From Cymodocea nodosa (lineage: Eukaryota; Streptophyta; Magnoliopsida; Alismatales; Cymodoceaceae): a DNA stretch of 64,000 nt. Below are positions 36,579 through 48,197 of the stretch, piece by piece; position 1 is the stretch's first letter; each line of letters opens with the position of its first letter. The stretch spans positions 7,956,001-8,020,000 of the forward strand of contig CM072335.1 in NCBI GenBank assembly GCA_036874045.1, read 5' to 3'. The notes below the pieces were generated by a model that was given only the letters and a program-made list of their open reading frames with translations, was not told the origin of the DNA and made no database searches. The translations under genes were made by a program, and so were the position numbers.

Positions 36579-37784
36579 ACACGTTTATTCCATTTGTCAC
36601 AACTTTTCAATCATGTTCTTAAACTGTGATTTTGTATTTTTTATGTTGTGTGTATGCTGCATTTATTTTTAGAAAAAAAACTTTTAGTTTCTATTTTATT
36701 TATCAAGAAAAAGAAAAATATCGATCTAGTTTGTTGGTATCTGTTTTGAGAAACTAACTAGCTTGCTTGTGAGCCACCAAAGGCATAGGAACCTAGGTTC
36801 AACACAAGACACTAATTTAACAATTTATGTTTTATTGTTAGTTATTATTTTGTTATATATTTTACTTTTATTTGTGAATGAAAAGTTTTTCAGAATGAAA
36901 AGTTTTGTCAAAATGAAAAGTTGGAATATATTAAAGGAGATACAAAAAAACAAGGTATGTAATTGATTACTTATCCTGAATTTACATTCCAGCACAATTC
37001 ATAAAGTTATTCATTAACTCAACGAATTAAGTTCGTTGAGTTAGGTGCTAAGTCAACAAAACATCATTCATGTCTGCTAATATTTACTGTATTTATTGTA
37101 AAATCTTTTACATTGAGGATAATGCAAAATATAAGTATGGGAGGGAGGCAATTAGATTAAAATCCAAGTAATTTTGTTAAATAAAGGATTTAGGATTATG
37201 CTGCAAAATTTTTGTGGAAACTGAAAATTTTTATAAACTTTGTTGTAACTTTTCAAAATTTCTAAAAACTTTTTGAAACCTTCCGATAATTGAAACTGTA
37301 AAATATTTTTTTTGAGAACTGTAACTACTTGAATGTTATATAATATGCTACAAAATATTACTATTAATACAAATTTGAATATAGAATCTTATGTTTTTAC
37401 TAAATTTTATGAGTTTAATAATTTCATGATTTTAAAGAAATCAGAATGCTTAATTGAAACATAGGAAATGATCTGAAATCCTAAAAGAGCTGAAATGTTG
37501 ATTTTTGGATTAAATGAGATACATATGATCAAGGATACTTTTAATTTAATTGATTAAACTTGTAGAATGATTTACGTGTAAATCTTATTAAATTACAGAA
37601 AAAGCATGAGCTTATTGATATAGATTCATATTTTTCAGTAAATTATATAAGCAGGATTATATGAGATTTGTGTTTTATTACATTTGTATTCATGAAATAC
37701 ATATATATACTATGTGGAAAATAAAAAAAACTCTAAGAGTTTATTGATTTATTTGATTACGAGCCTTTTGTATTTTAGCAAATA
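36579..37784 (+). mobile_element. 3' non-coding internal region of the older family-A element, left part
   Basis: Collinear with 50.8-51.92 kb of the young element (ACTAGCTTGCTTGTGAGCCA, then a GTATGGGAGGGAGG tract at about 37136). It holds a TAACTCAACGA/TTCGTTGAGTTA palindrome at 37017-37045. It is interrupted at 37785 by the young element and resumes at 54431. The ORF at 36763-36966 is not considered real. Confidence 0.8.
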
Positions 37785-37789
37785 AGTAT

Positions 37790-39624
37790 TGTTTAGAATG
37801 AAAAAGTGCATATTATTAATGGTTAAATGATGGTTAATTGCATAATATTTAGCTTATCATATGAGAATTAAGCCATTATGTTATAATTGCACTGTTATAT
37901 GCTTTAATTGAAGAATTAATGTTAATTTAGTACATTTATGAACTGTCGGTAAATTGCAGGCTGTGAAATTCTTAAGTATCCAAAAATGCATCTGAGCATC
38001 AGATAGTTATACCTGTAACTCTCCGGAATGTTATTTTATGTTTAAACTACTGCTGACACGTGTTGAGAGCTGGTAGATTTACTTATATTATAACTCGTTA
38101 AGTTAGTATAACTACATGCGTTGAGTTACATGAAAATACACTAAGGCAACGCGTTAGGTTAGCGTTATAAACTTAAGTTGTTATTTTTGCACGTGTTTTA
38201 TAGTTAATTCAATGAAGGAAGTCCGTTGAGTTATCTGTAACTCCACGGACTATATATTTTCTAATATGCCACTATAGCGGTTGTAGGAACAGACAGTTGG
38301 AAGGAAAAACCACGTTTGCACGTATCACGTAGGAATTCAATCGCGTAGGGAGAAAGAAATCATCGCCGTTGATCTGAAGGAAAAAAATCCAATCGACCAT
38401 TCAAGCAGAAGCAGTTACCACTGAAGAAATATAAAAGAAAAGAAGAAAAAAAAGAAAGGGTGTGATCGATGGACGACCAATGTATACAGAGGAGGAGCAC
38501 CGAACTTTCTGTAGACAGTATCGGCAATTCTCCGAAGTATCACACCAACCATCGTATCACCACCATAATCACCAATCATCGGAGGTCTGTGAGGATACTT
38601 GCCTGATGTCGGGTCGATTCCGAGCAAAACACAGTGCCTGACAACCACTGTGAGGAGTGATCGTGTCGCGGGAAGGGAAGACATTTTCACCAAGCACCGA
38701 CTCATATTTCAGGAGATCGTAAAGCTTTTAGCCTTGGCTTTGGGTTGATGCCTGTATGCTGAAGAGGAGATCATCTTGCAATTCTGGACTCGCGATTCTA
38801 TAGGGAGAGGAGACAGAATTGTAAGTGGTTCAATTTTTAGTGGTGTAATCGCGTTGCAAGTAGTGTCGGAAGTATTTACTATCAAGTGAAATTACTTTAC
38901 ATTTCACCTTTCGCCCATCACATCAAAACAAAAATACCAAAAACAATTTATCTTTGTTTGTATGTTGTATTTGAGTGTTGTATTATTGGTGTTGTATCGT
39001 GATTAATGTTATCTGTATCAATTTTATGATTGTCTTATGTTAGTTTTAATTTTACAGTTTACTGAAATTGGTTCGTACAAAACAACTTAAAGATTTTAAT
39101 GGTTACTGTTTGAATCATCTAAATGTTAGTATTGCATAATGATAAATCCAATGTCAATTAGTATTAAAAAGTTTAATTGATGTTATTTACAATCTGTAGA
39201 ATCGCCCAATGGTTGGCCGAATACCTCTGTAATTAGCAGTATTATAAAGAAGGGACAGGCTCGTGGAGTTAACTTAAGTCCACGAGGATAGTCTGTTGAG
39301 TTATCAATAACTCAACGAACTTAGTCCGTTGAGTTAATTGTAACTCAACGGAGTGCTTATTGAATATAAATTTGAATTGTTCACAATCAAACATTTCTTA
39401 AATTCGTCAGCAATTCCCTGTGAGATCGACCTGTACTTGCACACTGATACAATAGACACTATGCACTTGCAGTTAAAGTACAAATTGGAATTAATATCTA
39501 AATTGTATTAACGGTTGTTTGTTTACTTCTAAAAGAAAGAATAGGCATAAAGATAAATTAACTAAGTAAAAATAGAAGTAACAAATCCAAGTTTTTCTAG
39601 TGTAGTGCTGGGAAAACACGAACA
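37790..39624 (+). repeat. 5' LTR of the young family-A element
   Basis: 1,835 bp, TGTTTAG...CGAACA. TATA-like ATATAAAAG at 38429-38437, in a position conserved in the other family-A LTRs. It contains G-box-like CACGTG-type words, TAACTCTCCGGA/ATAGTT motifs and a TAACTCAACGAA palindrome cluster near 39290-39355. It lacks 19 bp present in the 3' LTR (after 52687). Confidence 0.95.
38429..38437 (+). promoter_or_regulatory. TATA-like element of the family-A LTR
   Basis: ATATAAAAG, also present at the equivalent place in the 3' LTR (about 53230), in the older 3' LTR (about 56228) and as ATATAAAAAG in the sense LTR fragment (about 19755). Conservation between diverged LTRs supports a promoter role. 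No transcript data. Confidence 0.5.
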
Positions 39625-39631
39625 AGTTTTA

Positions 39632-39649
39632 TGGCGCCGTTGCCGGGGA
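39632..39649 (+). promoter_or_regulatory. primer-binding site, tRNA-Asp type
   Basis: TGGCGCCGTTGCCGGGGA, beginning seven bases after the 5' LTR. It is complementary to the 3' end expected of plant tRNA-Asp, the primer commonly inferred for Athila-type elements. All 18 positions look intact. Confidence 0.9.
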
Positions 39650-39729
39650 ATTGAATTGAACTGAATTGAATTGAATTGAATAGATATAAGCAACTGTTAG
39701 AGCTGTTTCATTTTAATAGTTAGAGTTGT

Positions 39730-42700
39730 GTGTTTTCTTCTGTAATTGAGAATATGGCATATGCTTATGCTCAAAGATTTCTGAAACCTTTAATTAGCAT
39801 ATGTGAATTCTGTAATTTTGAAGGACATGACAATTCTGATTGTTTGAAATTGAGACATTTACAGATTGATAGAACCCATGAACAACAAATGAATTATTCT
39901 CAATTTAATAGAGCCGAGTATGAGAATCCTATAGTTTACCCAACTGATGGTCAGTATAGAATGTGTAATATGATGAGAGACACTGAACTTTGGGATAGCT
40001 ATGACAGACTGGAGCATAGTATAGAGCAAAATCTAGACAAACTGGAATACTTTGTGTGTCAACAACAAGAAGTCAACCAATTAAACTATAAGGAGGCATA
40101 TTCATAACCTAAACAGGATATAATTTACGAAACTTAAAAAGCCATAAAGGAAATTGATCAAAAATTGAATGCAATGAAATTAGATAATCTGGAAACAAAA
40201 TTAAAAGCATTAGATAAAAATGCAATGAAAATACAAGTTTTACAATAGGACAATGAAAATTATAATGTTATAAACCTGCACAACTTGTAAAATATACAAC
40301 AAACAGAAAACACAAATGTAAGAGAATTTAAAGAATGCACTTTAAAACTAAAAACAATTGAAGATCATAATCACGAAAATGATATACAAAAACATCATGA
40401 AAGTAACGAAAATCTAGAAGATGTATGTGTAACATTAAGATTTGGAACTGATATACCACCAAGAACTCAAAATGAAAATGATATGAAGGTAGACAAGAGT
40501 AAAAATCAAAATGATAATGAAAATGTAATAGCTGAAAATCTAGAAATCACTGAAGAACAATCTGAATCTGCAATTGAAGCTAAAAATTATCAAACAAATC
40601 AACTGAAAGAAAAAGAGTCTTTGAAATCAAAATCTTTAGCACCCTATCCTGAAGGATTACAACAAACAATTCTTGAAAAACAAGAAAAAAAAAGAGAAAT
40701 TTTTGAAAAAGTACAAGTTAACATTCCTTTGTTAGATCTATTGCAGAATATGCCACCTTGTGTTAAATTTCTGAAGGATTGATGTACTAAGAAAACAGAG
40801 CGAAAAGTTCTTAGAAAGGTCTTTTTAGCTGAGCAAAGTAGTTACCTATTTCTGCCAGAAATTCCTAAAAAGTTATCTGATCTTGGAATCCCTGTTATAT
40901 CATGCACCATAGGAAATACCATTCTAAAAAGAACCTTAATAGACTTAGGTGCAGGTATAAATGTTATGCCAAGTGATATATTTGCATCCTTAGGATTAGA
41001 AGGCTTAACTCCTACTAGTACAATTATTCAATTGGCTGATAGAAGTATAAGATACCCTAGAAGAAAAAAAGAGGATGTCTTAATTAAAATCAAGAATTTT
41101 ATATATCCTATTGATATTGTAATTCTGGATTCCCAACAAATTAAGCATAAAAATAGTGATACATCTTTAATTTTGGGAAGGCCATTTTTAGCAACATCAG
41201 GGGTTGTTATAAATTGTAAAACTGGAGTAATGAAGTTAGCATATGGTAATGAGGATACTCAATTAAATATTTTCAAACCAGAAAGGTTTGAGGAGTTAGA
41301 AATGCCCTTACATACCATAGACTTTTTAGAGGATGAAGGAGATATGTTAGATGATGTGATTTAAGAAGAATTAAATAGGCAAATCAATTTTGAAACTTTA
41401 GAAGAAAGTGAAAGCATAAATATAGAAGGAGATCAGGAAGAAATTAATTTAAAAAATGATGTTCAATTAGGAGCTCTAGCTTCTGATAGGCAGCATTTAG
41501 AATTAAAACATTTACCTTCTAAATTAACCTATATATTTCTGGAAGATAAACGGACCTGTCCAATCATTATTGCTTTAGATTTGAAAGAGGATCAAATAGC
41601 TAAATTAAAAGAGATAATAAAAAGTTATAAAGAAGCAATAAGATGGACTATGACTGATATAAAAGGGTTAAGTTCAACTTTATGCTGTCACCACATATAT
41701 TTAGAAGAGAATGCTAAACCTGTTAGAATTCCTGAGAGGAGATTAAATCCAAACCTTAAGGAAGTAGTCAGGAAGGAAATAGTTAAATGGTTAGATAATG
41801 ATATAATATATTCGATTTTTGATAGCTCGTGGGTTAGTCCAATCCATGTAGTTCCCAAGAAATCAGGATTAACAGTTATTAGCAATGAAAGTCAAGACTT
41901 GATACCTACTAGAATTCAATCAGGCTGGAGAGTATGTATAGACTATAGAAAGCTGAATGCTGTGACTAGGAAAGATCATTTTCCCTTACCTTTTATAGAT
42001 CAAATGCTGGAAAGATTAGCAGGGCAAGAATATTTTTGTTTCCTAGACGGGTATTCAGGGTATAATCAAATTCCAGTAGCATTAGAGGATCAAGAGAAAA
42101 TAACTTTAACCTGTCTTAATGGAACTTATGCTTTTAAAAGAATGCCATTCGGATTATGCAATGCACCAGCTACCTTTCAAAGGTGTGTGTAGGGCATATT
42201 TACTAGAATGACTAATGAATTTTTAGAAATATTTATGGATGATTTTACTGTATATGGCAACTCATATGAAGTGTGTTTAAGCAATTTAGACCAAATATTA
42301 AAACGCTGTGTGGAAAAAAATCTGGTTTTAAATTGGGAAAAATGTCACTTCATAGTTAAACAAGGAATAGTCTTAGGGCATGTTGTTTCTAAAAAAGGGT
42401 TGGAAGTAGATAAAGCTAAAATAGAAGTAATTTCTAATCTACCAGAACCTAAATCAGTAAAAGATATTAGATCATTCATAGGACATGCTGGTTTTTATAG
42501 AAGATTTATTAAAGACTTTAGCAAGATAGCTAGACCTTTAACTAATCTATTAAAAGATGTTCCATTTAACTTTGATAAAAATATCAAGGAAGCATTTTTT
42601 AGACTTAAAACTAGCTTAATTTCAACTCCTATAATTCAAGCACCTAATTGGAACCATCCCTTTGAATTAACGTGCGATGCTTCTGATTTTGTTGTAGGAG

Positions 42701-44397
42701 CAGTGTTTGGACAGAAAATAGAAAAATCTCCTAGAGTGATTCTTTATGCAAGCAAAACATTAAATGATGCTCAAGTTAATTACACAACTACTGAAAAAGA
42801 ATTATTAGCTGTTGTGTTTGCTTTAGAAAAGTTTAGATCATATTTGATTGGAGCTAAAGTAATAGTATACACGGATCATTCAGCTCTAAAACATCTAATA
42901 AAGAAAAAAGAAACTAAACCTAGATTGATACAATGGATATTATTATTGCAAGAATTCGATCTAGAAATTAAAGATAAAAAAGGTTGTGAGAATGTAGTAG
43001 CAGATCATTTATCAAGATTAGAAATAGAAAAATCAAATATTGAAATTAAGGATAATTTTCCTAATGAACAATTAATGACCATCAACACAATGCCTTGGTA
43101 TGTAGACATAGTTAATTACTTAGTTACTGGTTTAACACCTAAGGATTGGAATAGATAGGATAAGAAATTGTTTTTCTCAAGAGTAAAATATTACTATTAG
43201 GAAGACCCTTACTTATTTAAGAAATGTCCTGATCTGGTTTTAAGGAGGTGTGTTCCAGAAACTGAATATTCGAGCATATTGTCTTTCTATCATGACTAAG
43301 CTTGTGGAGGACATTTTGGTTCAAGGAAAACTACTGCAAAAATTATGCAATGTGGGTTTTATTGGCCAACACTATTCAAAGATGCTTATAAATATTGCTT
43401 AAGTTGTTTAAGATGTCAACAAATAGGAAGAATATCAAAGAGGAATATGATGACTCTAAATCCTATTGTTGAGGTTGAAATCTTTGATGTGTGGGGAATA
43501 GATTTTATGGGTCGATTTCCTATATCTAATCAATTTAATTACATATTGTTGGAAGTGGATTATGTATCTAAATGGATAGAAGCTATTCCTACAAAAACTA
43601 ACGATAAGAAAGTGGTAATACAATTTATAAGAACAAATATATTTGCCAGATTTGGAATACCTAAAGTTATTATCAGTGATAGAGGAACTCATTTCTGTAA
43701 TAGAATTTTTGAAGTCTTAATGAAGAAATATGGAGTAAACCACAAAATTGCAACATCATATCATCCGCAAACAAGTGGACAAGTAGAAAGTGCAAACAAA
43801 CAAATTAAATTAATCTTGGAAAAAGTAGTAAATCCTACTAGAACAGATTGGGCTATTAGATTGATTGATGCACTTTGGGCTTATAGAACTGCTTATAAAA
43901 CGAGCTTAGGTATGTCACCTTTTAGGCTAGTATATGGAAAAAGTTGTCATTTACCTGCTGAAATAGAACATGAAGCTTATTGGGCATTAAAAACTCTATA
44001 CACTAATTTAAATCAAGCTGTTGAAAATAGGAAAATGCAACTAATTGAATTAGAAGAATTTAGAAATGAAGCTTATTCAAAGATTGTAAGAGAAAAAGAG
44101 AAAATTAAATTTTGGCATGATAGAAAAATTATTCCTAAAAACTTTGAAATAGGACAAGAAGTATATCTTTATCTAGCTAGACTCCATAACCATTCAGGAA
44201 AATTAAGATCTAGATGGGCAGGACCTTACATAGTTCGAAATGCTTATCCTTATGGAGCTATTGAAATTGAAAATCCTAAAAATCAGAATATATTTAAAGT
44301 AAATGGACAAAGACTTAAACCTATTCTGAAAACACCAAAAAGCTCCTTTGGAATTATAGAAGAAATCAGAGTAGAGGATTACTCAAGTTTTACTTAG
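39730..44397 (+). pseudogene. zinc knuckle-PR-RT-RNase H-integrase polyprotein, family A
   Basis: One frame of about 1,555 codons with ~10 in-frame stops (40105, 40135, 40246, 40288, 40780, 41362, 42190, 43156, 43198, 43297) and no frameshift. Domains: CCHC knuckle (CEFCNFEGHDNSDC, residues 25-38 from the Met at 39730; the Met at 39754 is an alternative start); acidic Asn/Glu-rich linker; VNIPLLDLLQNMP; protease with DLGA (TLIDLGAGINVMP), QLADRS and LILGRPFLAT; RT (VCIDYRKLNAVT, FLDGYSGYNQIP, MPFGLCNAPATF, catalytic FMDD in [11 protein letters not shown]); RNase H ([24 protein letters not shown]); integrase with a CLSCLRC finger, [14 protein letters not shown] and [11 protein letters not shown] (Asp, Asp, Glu) and a C-terminal chromatin-side region. 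It would copy and integrate the element if intact. It starts only ~80-105 nt after the primer site, leaving no room for a capsid gene. Confidence 0.93.
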
Positions 44398-44986
44398 TAG
44401 GAAATCAGTTTTTATGTTTATATATATATATATAAAACATTAAAAATATATATAACATAAAAATAGTTGCAGTTAAATCGATTGGATCCATCGGTATGGC
44501 TAGAAAATTAAAAAATATTTAGGTCTGACCGAAGCGTAGCATCGGTATGGCCGGAAAATTAAAAAAAATATTGGTTTTACCGAAGCATAGTATCAGTTCA
44601 ACCGAAAGAAAGATAAAAAAATAAAAAAATATTTAGGTCTGACCGAAGCATAGTATCGGTTAAACCTTTAAAAAAATAGAAAAACTATTCTCTGTAATAT
44701 TTTTATTATTATATTTGCTTGTACGGGGAGTCCATTGAGTTTCGCTTAACTCAACGAGCTTACTCCGTTAAGTCTTGAGTTAGTCAACGAGCTTATTTCG
44801 TTGAGTTACCTGTAACACAACAGAGTACTGTAGCTAAGACCGCGGATAAAATAGTAATAGTTGGTTCAGGAAATGACCCGATTACTCCCCTAAACTTAGT
44901 GCTTATTTAAACTAAAACCTAGGGTTTTGGGGGCATTATCTGACAAATCATTTAGAATCTAGAACAGTAGAAATCAAAGCGATTTC
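44398..44986 (+). other. spacer between integrase and env-like ORF
   Basis: Non-coding. TATATA run at about 44420-44440; a tandem array of ~51-63-bp units with ATCGGT and ACCGAAGC words (44489-44668); then a TAACTCAACGAGC...TCGTTGAGTTA palindrome cluster (44733-44825). Confidence 0.7.
44489..44668 (+). repeat. ACCGAAGC/ATCGGT tandem array
   Basis: Units start at about 44489, 44541, 44592 and 44655. Each begins ATCGGT or ATCAGT and ends ACCGAAGCATAGT, separated by A-rich tracts. Confidence 0.8.
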
Positions 44987-47194
44987 GTGCTGTTGTGTAA
45001 CTCCATGATGATGAAGATGACGCCTGAATTCTGGGAAGACATTGTTGATACATCAGAATTTTTGAAGGAATCGGAAGAATGGCAGACGCGGCAGAAGATC
45101 AGAAATACGACAAAAGAGAAAGAGCTACAGAAGGTAGAATTAGAACTTTTCAAGTTGAGAAGAGATTTAGTAGATATGGATATACGAATACCTCAAATGA
45201 TGGAAACACGAATCAGAATAGCAATAGAAATAGTAGTAAGTAAAGAAAGAGAAATAAGGCCAAGTAACGAAGTTGCCCTAGAATTAATCCAGCGTAAGCC
45301 CTGACTCTGGTTCTAAAGACGAATCTGTAGACAAGCTAAATGGGTGATCTGGGAGCAAGAAAGGAAAGCAAATGAAGAGGCAACTAAATAACGGGAGGAA
45401 CCAACTGCTGAAAGACCTGTTCCTGAGGAGTAGTAGTCTAGACCTTCAGTTCCACCATTTAAGTCATTGACACGAGCAGAAATGATGGGGCCTTCGACAG
45501 AAGAAGAAATAAGAGAATTTGCAGAACTGGTTCAAGTTGGAAAAAACCAACAAGAATCAGAAGATTTGGTTGTGGCTAAAGCACACCTAATGTTTGATGC
45601 ACTGTACAAAAAGAGGGCTACAGAAAAGTTGAAAGCCCAATATAAAATCAAAGTGGAACAACATCACGCAGCTACTGCCAGAACTGTTGCCAAACCTACT
45701 GCAAAAGAAAATGAAGCTGGTCCTTCGAGACTAGTAATTATAGGAAAAGTTAAACAGGAAGAGCCAGTACCTGTGGCTCGAAGGCCTGCAGAGCCTACTT
45801 TTGTAGATTTAATTTCAGAAGATGAAGAGGAAGAACATGCATAACTAATTAGAAAAAAGAAAGGAAAAGAAAAAGTGCCTGAATTTGAGGAAATTAAATC
45901 TGAAGTACCAATTTTTACAGGGCTTGTGGAGCAGATTTTTATTAACCTGCTATCCGATTCTGAGGAGGAGCAAAGAAAAGAAAAAAATCAGGCTGAAATT
46001 AGTCTACACCCTGTACAAGAAGAAATAGAAATTAGGGCAGAAACTGAATTGCCCGTGACTCCATCCTAATTTGTTACAGAATTAGAAAGAACAGTAACAA
46101 AACAGATTGGTAGTCAGGAGGAAGAAGAAAGAGTAGAAAATGTAGAGGCTGAAAGAAGCCATTTGGACAAAAATAAATTCACAAATTCCACTGAAGAGCA
46201 AGAAACTCTTTAGCAAATTATGGAAAGAATTCAAGATAGAGTGGAGAGTTCTCTCGGCTCACCACCACAGACAGAATCAAAAGTAAAAATTCAGGAATCT
46301 GATGAGAATGTCCAAATGCAGCCTATGATGGAGGAAGAGCAAGAGCAAACCCCTCTGGAGCAACAAAGTCACCTTCCTGACCCGACTGAAACAACAATTT
46401 TGAATGAAGTACATTTTTGTAGTCAGGAAGCTTATATCAAATACCAAGAAATAAGGGGTTACGATATTATTTACAGTAGACTAGTAAATTGGGATGGAAT
46501 GCAAGAAATCAATGATCTATTTGAATTCCAAGGTCTACTGCAATTTATATCTCAAGATAGAGGGCATGCAGTATATGAGAATTTAGTGCCCTATTTTTAT
46601 GCAAATTTAAGAGAAGGAGAAGGAGAATTAATTTCAAACGTGGAGGAAGCTAATGTACAGATAACACCAGAGCTTCTCCACAACATATTTGGTTTAAAGA
46701 ATGAAGGAACAAAAATTTTGGAGGATACAACTGTAGTTGAATGGACTGAGTAGCAAATTAAGGATTGTTTAGCTATCAATCCTGGTGTGCCATTATTAAA
46801 AAGATTGAAGCATTTAAATGGTAAAGTACACATGGTAGCTAACATTCTAATTAAGAATGTCTATCAACGACAGGGCCATGACATAGAATTAAGTCAATTT
46901 GTCAAATGGGCCACGTATGCAGTTGTAAATAAAATTCAAATAAATTGGTCTGCAGTTTTTGTCTCCAAGCTGAAAACAGTAAAGAAGAAATTATTTTATG
47001 GAGATTTGATTCCACTGCTGATGGTGGATAGTATTGATTTCACTAAATGGACATCAAAAAGGATAAGATCTAGAACTATTTCAGTGAAAGAATACAGAAA
47101 TTTTGTAGTTGCAGAATTAGCTGTACCTTCTAGAGAAATTGTAGGAGCTGTAGAGAGGATTAATCAATTAGAACATCAATTAGAAAAACTCTAG
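44987..47194 (+). pseudogene. Athila-type downstream (env-like) ORF, family A
   Basis: One continuous frame of ~736 codons with about ten stops (45302, 45314, 45389, 45431, 45434, 45842, 46067, 46211, 46751, 47192). The N-terminal half is charged and Glu-rich, probably coiled coil. The C-terminal half has LFEFQGLL, LVPYFYANL, VQITPELLHNIFGL and HMVANILIKNVYQRQGHD. That pattern resembles the 'putative plant transposon protein' domain found 3' of pol in Athila-type elements (from memory, not searched). No signal peptide or membrane segment is evident, so 'env-like' refers to position only. Homologous relic at 30.0-34.2 kb. Preceded by a palindrome-rich spacer. Confidence 0.6.
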
Positions 47195-47903
47195 AAGGAA
47201 GTAGATGAACTTAGGCATAGAGATTAAATTGTATTATTCGTCTACTTGTGTAAAATTGTATGAAATTGTATGATGTACTTGTATTGTAATTGATTCATAT
47301 TAATGAATGTGAATTTTTCAGATGCAATTTTCATACGTGTTTTGAATGTGAAATGAATGAAAATTATTGAATATTATGTTATTGTGAAACTTTATGAATG
47401 AATTTGTAACAGATTTACAATTTGCTGATTGACAGGATAACTGCTTAAAAATTTCTGCATGTTATAAGGTAAAATGCAAATTCTGCATAACATAAAATGA
47501 CCTGCAATTTAAATCTTTATATAATGTTCAGATTTAAATATATTTTAATCAAGATGCATAGAGATTTATTACAGTTAGCAGAATGACAAAGAAAAATAAA
47601 AAAAAACAGAATAGAAAACTTACAAGAGTGAAACTTAGAAGTTGCTAAGTGTTAACTCAACGAAGTAAGTCCGTTGAGTTAGCCGTAACTCCACGAGGTC
47701 AGTAATATAATATAAGGTCACTCCGTTGAGTTATCTGTAACTCAACGAAGTTAGTCCGTGGAGTTAGCAACAGTAACCGACTATGTTTTGTTGAGTAATC
47801 TGTAACTCAACGAGGTTAGTTCGTGGATTAAGCAGAATGGTTATTCTTTTAACCACAAACGAAACTTCGTCGATTTAGCGGTTACCAAAATCTGAAATTA
47901 GTA
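47195..47903 (+). other. spacer between env-like ORF and gag
   Basis: AT-rich non-coding DNA ending in the densest cluster of TAACTCAACGAA/TCCGTTGAGTTA palindromes in the window (about 47650-47830, at least six copies in alternating orientation). Confidence 0.7.
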
Positions 47904-48197
47904 GTGGTACATGTACCCATTAAAATAGGAACTACGATGCACGTTGCAAGACACGTTCTTGCAACGAGATTTATTCACTTTATGGATGCGCAGTATATAT
48001 ATGAAATAGAATGTTATTTACGAGTTACCAGCACTTTTAAGAGAAAGGAGAAAGCGTTGGAGGAATTGGAAGGAGAAGCAGCAGATTCAACCTTCATTCG
48101 ACAACAAATATTTATAGAATGGAAAGCTTCAGACTGGTATGTAATTAATCTTCTGTTATTTATTTATGAGCGCATGGACTCGTTCTCTAAGCACTAA
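47904..48197 (+). CDS. unknown 97-codon ORF upstream of gag
   Basis: No recognised domain. The start (TTMHVARHVLATRF...) is basic and hydrophobic, and the middle (about residues 47-60) is charged (KRKEKALEELEGEAAD). It overlaps the gag frame start by 32 nt in another frame. A GTATGT near 48137 could be a splice donor joining its first ~78 codons elsewhere. It may be a gag leader exon or chance. Confidence 0.3.
   Translation: MVHVPIKIGTTMHVARHVLATRFIHFMDAQYIYEIECYLRVTSTFKRKEKALEELEGEAADSTFIRQQIFIEWKASDWYVINLLLFIYERMDSFSKH

Noticed and set aside
44987-47194. Calling the downstream ORF a true envelope gene
   Set aside because: No signal peptide, membrane segment or fusion-like features are visible. 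Only the position and a plant-transposon-type domain support the label.
47650-47830. Regularly spaced short repeats resembling a CRISPR array
   Set aside because: Repeats alternate orientation, vary in sequence and spacing, sit in a retrotransposon spacer, and the genome is a plant nuclear one.
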